Made by a program: the position numbers and the translations under genes. The notes beneath the pieces were generated by a model. It was not told the DNA's origin, searched no databases, and was given only the letters and a program-made list of their open reading frames with translations. From Actinocatenispora rupis (lineage in GTDB: Bacteria > Actinomycetota > Actinomycetes > Mycobacteriales > Micromonosporaceae), in the NCBI RefSeq assembly GCF_016861975.1, contig NZ_BOMB01000033.1, positions 114,191 to 178,190 of the forward strand: 64,000 nucleotides of DNA. The letters run 5' to 3'. This document shows positions 63,266 to 64,000 of the stretch, in pieces (the first letter of the stretch is position 1; the number at the start of each line of letters is the position of its first letter).

Positions 63266-63742
63266 TCACCAGTACTGCGGCGGCGGCCCGTACGGCGGGG
63301 GTTGCGGCGGCGCGGCCACCGGACGCCCCGCGTACCAGGCCGCCACGTCCGGCCGGCGCAACGTCAGCAGCGCCCAGATCCCCACCGGGATGCCCGCGAG
63401 GAAGCAGCACCCGGTGAACGGGACCACCGCGAAGATCGCCCCCAGTACGGCCAGGTTGCGGGTCCGTCGCCGGAGCATCTGCACCCCGCCGATGATCGTC
63501 GCCGGCGCCAGGAACACCGACAACACCGGCGACAACACCATCATGTACGCGACGGCGTCGGAACCGCCCAGCTGCGTACCCTTGTTCGCCTCGTCGTTGA
63601 TGACCGACAGGCCGGCCGCCATCCAGATCGCGCCGGACACGAAGCTGACCGCACCGGCGATGATCAGCCCGATCGCCGCGGGTGTCACGTTCGGTGGGCG
63701 CTCGCCTCCGGTCGGATAAGCGGTCGCGGGAACGTAGCTCAT
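63266..63742 (-). CDS. Small Pro-rich membrane protein
   Basis: A 158-residue protein with three or four hydrophobic segments (about 22-44, 66-88, 96-127) and a Pro/Tyr-rich tail ending P-P-Q-Y-W. It resembles DUF4190-type proteins in layout but the match is loose. TACCTT on the minus strand ends 7 nt before the ATG, suggesting leaderless expression. Unknown function. Confidence 0.75.
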   Translation of the reverse strand: MSYVPATAYPTGGERPPNVTPAAIGLIIAGAVSFVSGAIWMAAGLSVINDEANKGTQLGGSDAVAYMMVLSPVLSVFLAPATIIGGVQMLRRRTRNLAVLGAIFAVVPFTGCCFLAGIPVGIWALLTLRRPDVAAWYAGRPVAAPPQPPPYGPPPQYW

Positions 63743-63810
63743 GATCAGGAAGGTAGTGCCAGAGCGCCAGCCCGTACGACCCGCCGAACGGTCACGTCCA
63801 ACACACGAAA

Positions 63811-63840
63811 CGGCGGGACACCGTCACCGGTGCCCCGCCG
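63811..63840 (-). terminator. Hairpin terminator of clpX
   Basis: A 13-bp stem with one mismatch (63811-63823 with 63828-63840), 4-nt loop, followed on the minus strand by TTTCG, downstream of the clpX stop. Confidence 0.8.
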
Positions 63841-63864
63841 TCGTCAAGTACGACTCCGGGCCTG

Positions 63865-64000
63865 TCAGGCCGACTTCTCCCGGCGCTCACGACCCTGCGA
63901 CTCCCGCGCGTCCCGCGGGACGATGGTCGGGTTCACGTTCTCCAGCACGACCTCACGGGTGACCACGACCCGCGCCACGTCCAACCGCGACGGGATCTCG
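63865..64000 (-). CDS. clpX: ATP-dependent Clp protease ATP-binding subunit ClpX, C-terminal end
   Basis: The last 44 codons of a gene entering from the right edge. The product reads [28 protein letters not shown] and ends R-R-E-K-S-A, matching the C-terminus of actinobacterial ClpX, the AAA+ unfoldase of ClpXP. Position upstream of valS on the same strand also fits. Only the tail is visible, so the call rests on this segment. Confidence 0.85.
   Translation of the reverse strand, partial: EIPSRLDVARVVVTREVVLENVNPTIVPRDARESQGRERREKSA

Noticed and set aside
59070..63417. Very long plus-strand open frames opposite folC and valS
   Set aside because: Shadows of the well-conserved minus-strand genes; no recognisable protein features.

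Overview
The window is high-GC, strongly GTAC-enriched DNA packed with genes on both strands. Gene content and order point to an actinobacterium, most likely a member of the Micromonosporaceae (inference from gene order, not from a search). Supporting blocks are hrcA-dnaJ-rsmE-HIT, hemW, lepA next to rpsT, nadD-rsfS-phosphatase followed by comEA-comEC-holA, and clpX...valS-folC-DUF4233. No transposase, integrase, CRISPR array, rRNA or tRNA gene was recognised.

Layout. 1-9.9 kb holds a truncated serine hydrolase, the heat-shock block (hrcA with its own CIRCE operator, dnaJ, rsmE, a HIT protein), a DUF4870-like membrane protein, hemW, an enoyl-CoA hydratase, a lysozyme-like lipoprotein, and a TetR repressor divergent from an NmrA-like reductase with three operator copies between them. 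9.9-16 kb holds a secreted coiled-coil/M15-like wall enzyme behind a cyclic di-AMP riboswitch, lepA, rpsT, a PPOX-family protein and holA. 16-22 kb is comEC-comEA, a lipoprotein, and the nadD-rsfS-phosphatase operon. 22-32 kb holds a PaaK-type ligase, two tandem aminopeptidases N, and a PhoD phosphatase coupled to a nuclease-fold/discoidin protein. 32-38 kb holds an FtsK/SpoIIIE ATPase with a membrane partner, then trpS behind a complete tryptophan attenuator (13-codon leader peptide with Trp-Trp), a tiny membrane protein and an NRDE protein. 38-43 kb holds a metallothionein-like peptide translationally coupled to a DUF5134-like membrane protein, a SARP/AfsR-type regulator and a two-component system. 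43-48.5 kb holds a zincin lipoprotein and two tandem secreted S53 peptidases. 48.5-58.3 kb is a sugar-metabolism and regulator region with two isomerase/Gfo-Idh-MocA pairs that appear to share one ROK repressor through matching 24-bp operators. 58.3-64 kb holds DUF4233-folC-valS, membrane proteins and the end of clpX.

The most unusual signals are not genes. (1) Imperfect tandem repeats of about 55-60 bp lie immediately after the stop codons of three genes (the NmrA-like gene, lepA, holA); for lepA and holA the copies clearly derive from the gene's own last codons. (2) The interrupted palindrome GTCCACNGTGGAC occurs seven times exactly, far above chance. (3) There are two pairs of DnaA-box-like TGTGGACAA with identical 10-bp spacers. 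(4) A large set of genes has a TANNNT element exactly 6 nt before the start codon, implying widespread leaderless transcription, including of the trp leader peptide.

All calls are from reading the sequence and recognising families. Nothing was searched or computed beyond hand alignment.
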